Origin: Bryobacterales bacterium
GTDB lineage: Bacteria; Cyanobacteriota; Vampirovibrionia; Obscuribacterales; Obscuribacteraceae
DNA: 17,630 bases
NCBI GenBank assembly: GCA_903970295.1
Contig: CAJCHQ010000945.1
Coordinates: 1-17,630 of the forward strand
Direction: 5' to 3'
Part shown: piece after piece, positions 14,976 to 17,630 of the stretch
Numbering within the stretch: the stretch's first letter is position 1
Layout of the letters: every line of letters starts with the position of its first letter
Made by a program: the position numbers and the translations under genes
Notes under the pieces: model-generated
Told to the model about the DNA's origin: nothing
Database searches by the model: none
The model's input: only the letters and a program-made list of their open reading frames with translations

Positions 14976-15659
14976 ATGAATGCAGACGAGTTGTTAAACA
15001 GGGTCCTGGATGTATATCAGAACTGCTCCAGTTATTCGGATGCTGGGGAGGTTGTGGGTGACCTGGGGAATTTAGAATTTAAGACTTACTTTTGCCGTCC
15101 CAACAAATTCAGATTTGAATGGTCCAAACCATTTAACGGGCGGACTCGCCGTGGTGTCATCTTCTCAGAGAGTGAAACAAAGGCCACATATTTTGATGGT
15201 GAAAATCTTGAGGACACAGGTGGTCTTGCCTTAGCTGTGGCGGGTGCGACTGGTATATCCCTCGGTGTGGCTCCGCGAGTTGCTCACTTGTTAATGCCGA
15301 ACCTATTCGGAACTGGCAAATATGAATCGTTGGTGTCCCTAAGACCGTATAATTTCGTGGAAGAGAGTGATTCTTACATCAAAATACGTGCTGACTGGCG
15401 TTCAAATTGTTGGACTACACTCTTTGTAGACAAAATGAAACCGGCTCTTCGCGGAATAGAAGAAGGCTTCACGCCTACCTTGGAAGAAAAGAAACGAGGA
15501 TTCGAAGCAATGCAATTAACGGAAGATCCAGAACTGGAGGAGGTTCGAGCACTCTTACTTGTTGAAGAGACGCCAAAAGAGACCATGATTTCATATGGCG
15601 ACGTGAAATTTGATATGCCGATCTCGCTGGATTTATTTCGTGTCCTAGACCTAGACTGA
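14976..15659 (+). CDS. LolA/DUF2092-like protein without signal peptide
   Basis: A 227-residue protein if started at ATG 14976 (GGAG at 14961-14964); an in-frame GTG at 14964 would add four residues. The opening (ELLNRVLDVYQNCSSYSDAGEV, then FKTYFCRPNKFRFEW, 35-49) and the middle (ALAVAGATGISLGVAPRVAHLLMP) resemble exported proteins of the lipoprotein-carrier-like (LolA/DUF2092) beta-fold, where 'YRDxG' and 'TxFVRPxRFRFE' recur. Those usually carry a signal peptide; none is present here. The C-terminal third is acidic. It lies 106 bases behind the RHS remnant tip on the same strand, the usual place for an immunity gene, but nothing in its sequence shows that role. Confidence 0.6.
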   Translation: MNADELLNRVLDVYQNCSSYSDAGEVVGDLGNLEFKTYFCRPNKFRFEWSKPFNGRTRRGVIFSESETKATYFDGENLEDTGGLALAVAGATGISLGVAPRVAHLLMPNLFGTGKYESLVSLRPYNFVEESDSYIKIRADWRSNCWTTLFVDKMKPALRGIEEGFTPTLEEKKRGFEAMQLTEDPELEEVRALLLVEETPKETMISYGDVKFDMPISLDLFRVLDLD

Positions 15660-15725
15660 GCATGAACGCCTTTAAATTGCATAGCCAGAGCCACGACTTT
15701 TCCTCTTTCTGCACAAGGAGTCGGA

Positions 15726-15885
15726 ATGAAGTTGTTTTTTTGATATGGAAGCCTGCCACTTCAATCTGCGACAGAACTGCGTCCATGGATTTGGCGAGCA
15801 TTTAAAAGACCCAAGCTATGGTGAAACAACCGAGCCGTACAAGGACTGCCATTTTTGTTCTTTCATGCGACTTTGCACCTGGTAA
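15726..15885 (+). pseudogene. Tiny Cys-rich protein gene interrupted at a T7 tract (or slippage-dependent gene)
   Basis: A strong ribosome site AAGGAG (15715-15720) stands five bases before ATG 15726, but that frame stops after five codons (MKLFF then TGA at 15741-15743), exactly at a run of seven T (15735-15741). With six T the frame continues MKLFFDMEACHF and on to TAA at 15883-15885, giving 52 residues. An ATG at 15745 opens the same downstream frame alone (46 residues). That part has five Cys, including CHFCSF followed by RLCTW (a CxxCx5C spacing), and several His, compatible with metal binding. It occupies the 417-base gap between 15659 and 16077, where I see nothing else. It could be a one-base frameshift, a homopolymer sequencing error, or true slippage. 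Confidence 0.5.
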
Positions 15886-16076
15886 CAGCTTCGCTATCAC
15901 CGAGCCTAAATGCGGCACCGATAGGCCAACCAACGCCATCTGGTCGCAGCCCTAAGCCGGCAAGCCGACTGGTCTGGACAAAGCCTGAACCGGTTTAGAA
16001 AATCGCTCAGCAATGAAGGAACAATAGTCGCGCTCCCACGTCCGAATTCCGGTTGTTCACCAGGAGGATTGAACGG

Positions 16077-16325
16077 ATGTCAACTACTCATAGCCATCTC
16101 TACAAATGTTTGGGTCAAGTCATCAGCTCGCGGCGCAAGCGCCTGCACATGTCTCAAGAAGAGCTTGCTCAGGAGTCGGGCATTAATCGGGCCTTCATCA
16201 GCAACATCGAACAGGGCGGTCGCAAGCCGAGTTTCGGCGCTATCGCCAATCTTTCTCGCGGTCTTCGCATCCGTTATTCGCGATTAATCGCTAATTGCGA
16301 AGAGTGCATGGCCAAGAGCGCTTGA
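16077..16325 (+). CDS. XRE-family helix-turn-helix regulator
   Basis: An 82-residue protein consisting almost only of an XRE/Cro-type DNA-binding domain. The helix-turn-helix is clear: LGQVISSRRKRLHMSQEELAQESGI then NRAFISNIEQGGRKPS (residues 12-52), with conserved Gln27, Glu29, the recognition helix FISNIE and the IEQGxRxPS turn. The ribosome site AGGAGG (16062-16067) nine bases before ATG 16077 fixes the start; a TTG at 16053 in frame lies upstream of that site and is unlikely. The C-terminus has CEEC (74-77), an unusual feature for such a short regulator. It stands alone and targets are unknown; it may bind its own upstream region, where AACCGGTT (15989-15996) is a small palindrome. Confidence 0.88.
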   Translation: MSTTHSHLYKCLGQVISSRRKRLHMSQEELAQESGINRAFISNIEQGGRKPSFGAIANLSRGLRIRYSRLIANCEECMAKSA

Positions 16326-16329
16326 AAAC

Positions 16330-16344
16330 GGCGAACAATTCGCC
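16330..16344. terminator. Short hairpin between convergent genes
   Basis: GGCGAA (16330-16335), loop CAA, TTCGCC (16339-16344) forms a six-pair stem between the XRE gene (+) and the ppc gene (-), which converge here. On the plus strand it is followed by TTCT; on the minus strand by GTTTTC. The stem is short and the T-tracts weak, so it is a possible bidirectional terminator only. Confidence 0.4.
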
Positions 16345-16349
16345 TTCTG

Positions 16350-17630
16350 CTATCCGGTGTTTTGCAAACCCATGGCAATACCATTGATTGTCATCAAGGC
16401 TGCTTCAAGAACAGGATCATGATGAAGCTCCCTGGTTGAACCGGGCGTCTCAGCGGGTAAAGATTTGGTTTCGACGTCTGCATCTTTAGGGCGACTGCGC
16501 AGCTCTTTTAATAATTTGACTTGCAGCAAGCTGAGCGGATCAACATAAGGATTTCGCAAAGCGATCGACTGTTGCAAAAACTGGGTTTCATCAAGCAGTT
16601 TCTCATACTTGGCGATCTGCAGTGCCGCTTTTTTGGATTGTTCGTACTCGCTCTTGATGCGCGGAAAATATTTTTCGCGCAAGTCACTGTCGACAAGATT
16701 GTGAGCGTAGAAAGATGCTATGCCCATGTCAGCAACAGCCAGTGCCGTTTCGATTTTCGAGACCAGACCACGGAAAAATGGCCATTGCTCAAACATTTCT
16801 TGCATTGTTTGCAGTGAGCTTGCATCGTCTGTGATGCACTTTTTGATTGCCTGTCCGAAACCAAACCAGGCAGGCAACATATAACGGCTCTGAGTCCAGG
16901 CGAAGACCCAGGGAATTGCCCGCAAATCGTCGATCGATCGGCTATTGCTTTTTCTCGACGTCGGTCTCGAGCCGAGCTTCAACTGAGAAATCTCTTCGAT
17001 CGGCGTCGTTTGGTAAAAGAAATCGACAAAGTCAGCTTCGCCATAAACCAATTCACGGTAAGCATCGAAAGAAAGGACCGAAATTTTGTCCATCAATTTC
17101 AACCATTCCGGCTTTTCCGCACTGCGAGTCTGACCAGATTCACTGATCGTCGACTCCAGAACCGCGGCTGCCAGGCGCTCGAAATTACGCACAGCAATTT
17201 CATGTAAGGCGTACTTTGACGATATCACTTCACCTTGCTCGGTCAGCTTTATTCGCCCTGCCACTGTCCCTGGTGGCTGAGCACGAATTGCTCGATGTGT
17301 AGGTCCACCGCCCCGGCCGATAGCACCACCCCGACCATGGAAAAGTCGCAGCCGAACGCCGGCTCCATCGGCGATTCTGACCAATTCTTTCTGGGCTTTG
17401 TAGAGTTCCCAATTAGCAGTGACAATTCCGCCATTCTTACCGCTATCTGAATAACCAATCATGATCTCTTGCAAGTTATCACGTGACCGTAAATACGCCG
17501 AGTACAAATCGTCGGCGATCAGCTGTTTGAGAATACCAGGCGCATTGCGCAGGTCTTCGATCGTTTCGAAAAGCGGCACGACGCTAATCGAGCTCGTTTT
17601 ACCTGCCGAAAAATCGAGCAACTGGCAATC
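16350..17630 (-). CDS. ppc: Phosphoenolpyruvate carboxylase, C-terminal part
   Basis: The last 426 residues of PEP carboxylase, which adds bicarbonate to PEP to make oxaloacetate and refill the citric acid cycle. The frame is open through the right edge (it reads DCQLLDFSAGK, with Leu rather than a true start), so the N-terminal half is outside the window. Conserved blocks, in order: VVPLFETIEDL, GYSDSGKNGG (about 17456-17427), the catalytic loop FHGRGGAIGRGGGPTHR (about 17342-17292), GEVIS, IPWVFAWTQSRYMLPAWFGFG, NPYVDPLSLLQVKLLKEL and the invariant C-terminus MGLQNTG. All expected catalytic arginines and His of this half are present. There is a non-conserved insertion-like stretch rich in Asp, Thr and Pro (near 16430-16490) before the C-terminal helix. 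Confidence 0.97.
   Translation of the reverse strand, partial: DCQLLDFSAGKTSSISVVPLFETIEDLRNAPGILKQLIADDLYSAYLRSRDNLQEIMIGYSDSGKNGGIVTANWELYKAQKELVRIADGAGVRLRLFHGRGGAIGRGGGPTHRAIRAQPPGTVAGRIKLTEQGEVISSKYALHEIAVRNFERLAAAVLESTISESGQTRSAEKPEWLKLMDKISVLSFDAYRELVYGEADFVDFFYQTTPIEEISQLKLGSRPTSRKSNSRSIDDLRAIPWVFAWTQSRYMLPAWFGFGQAIKKCITDDASSLQTMQEMFEQWPFFRGLVSKIETALAVADMGIASFYAHNLVDSDLREKYFPRIKSEYEQSKKAALQIAKYEKLLDETQFLQQSIALRNPYVDPLSLLQVKLLKELRSRPKDADVETKSLPAETPGSTRELHHDPVLEAALMTINGIAMGLQNTG

Noticed and set aside
15475..15801. Minus-strand open frame of 108 codons
   Set aside because: It is mostly antisense to the LolA-like gene and lacks a ribosome site or recognisable features.
15886..16060. Possible tRNA or structured RNA before the XRE gene
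   Set aside because: No cloverleaf arms or T-loop sequence (GGTTCRA) could be arranged; only a small AACCGGTT palindrome is present.

Overview
The window is ordinary bacterial chromosome of roughly balanced base composition. It carries 15 genes or gene fragments on both strands and a short accessory segment near the right end. The gene content points to a heterotroph with an envelope export system: several Sec-type signal peptides, a secreted M1 aminopeptidase, TPR proteins, an RHS remnant, a bacteriophytochrome kinase and PEP carboxylase. The mixture resembles large-genome, non-photosynthetic Cyanobacteriota (Vampirovibrionia/Obscuribacterales-like), but that is a guess from gene style. No rRNA or other marker in the window fixes the taxonomy.

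Left part (1-4176, mostly minus strand). An ABC importer pair of the SsuBC/TauBC type (permease cut by the window edge) lies downstream of pyrD, a class 2-like dihydroorotate dehydrogenase with an unusual active-site cysteine. A small unknown plus-strand gene (2254-2640) meets tail-to-tail, with overlapping stop codons, a two-gene minus-strand unit. That unit is a fumarylacetoacetate-hydrolase-family enzyme followed by an orotate-phosphoribosyltransferase-like protein whose PRPP motif has lost its acidic pair.

Middle (4177-11374, plus strand). A divergent intergenic region holds a near-perfect 23-bp inverted repeat and a 12-bp palindrome. Then come a tiny membrane protein and a tight set: coiled-coil protein, exported protein, secreted M1 aminopeptidase. 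Next is a three-part exported fusion (alpha/beta hydrolase, TPR, thioredoxin fold with only one of the CxxC cysteines), followed by a TPR protein.

Right part (11375-17630). A complete bacteriophytochrome histidine kinase (PAS-GAF-PHY-PAS-HisKA-HATPase) stands alone, without a heme oxygenase or response regulator next to it. Directly behind it lies a 5'-truncated RHS remnant with a one-base deletion and a cysteine-rich tip. After that come a LolA/DUF2092-like protein without a signal peptide, a very small cysteine-rich reading frame interrupted at a T7 tract, and an XRE-type regulator. The C-terminal part of PEP carboxylase (minus strand) runs off the right edge.

No CRISPR array, tRNA, rRNA or intact transposase was seen. 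The most noteworthy items are the hydrolase-TPR-degenerate thioredoxin fusion, the T7-interrupted small Cys-rich gene, the RHS remnant with its neighbours, the degenerate phosphoribosyltransferase beside an FAH enzyme, and the 23-bp inverted repeat.
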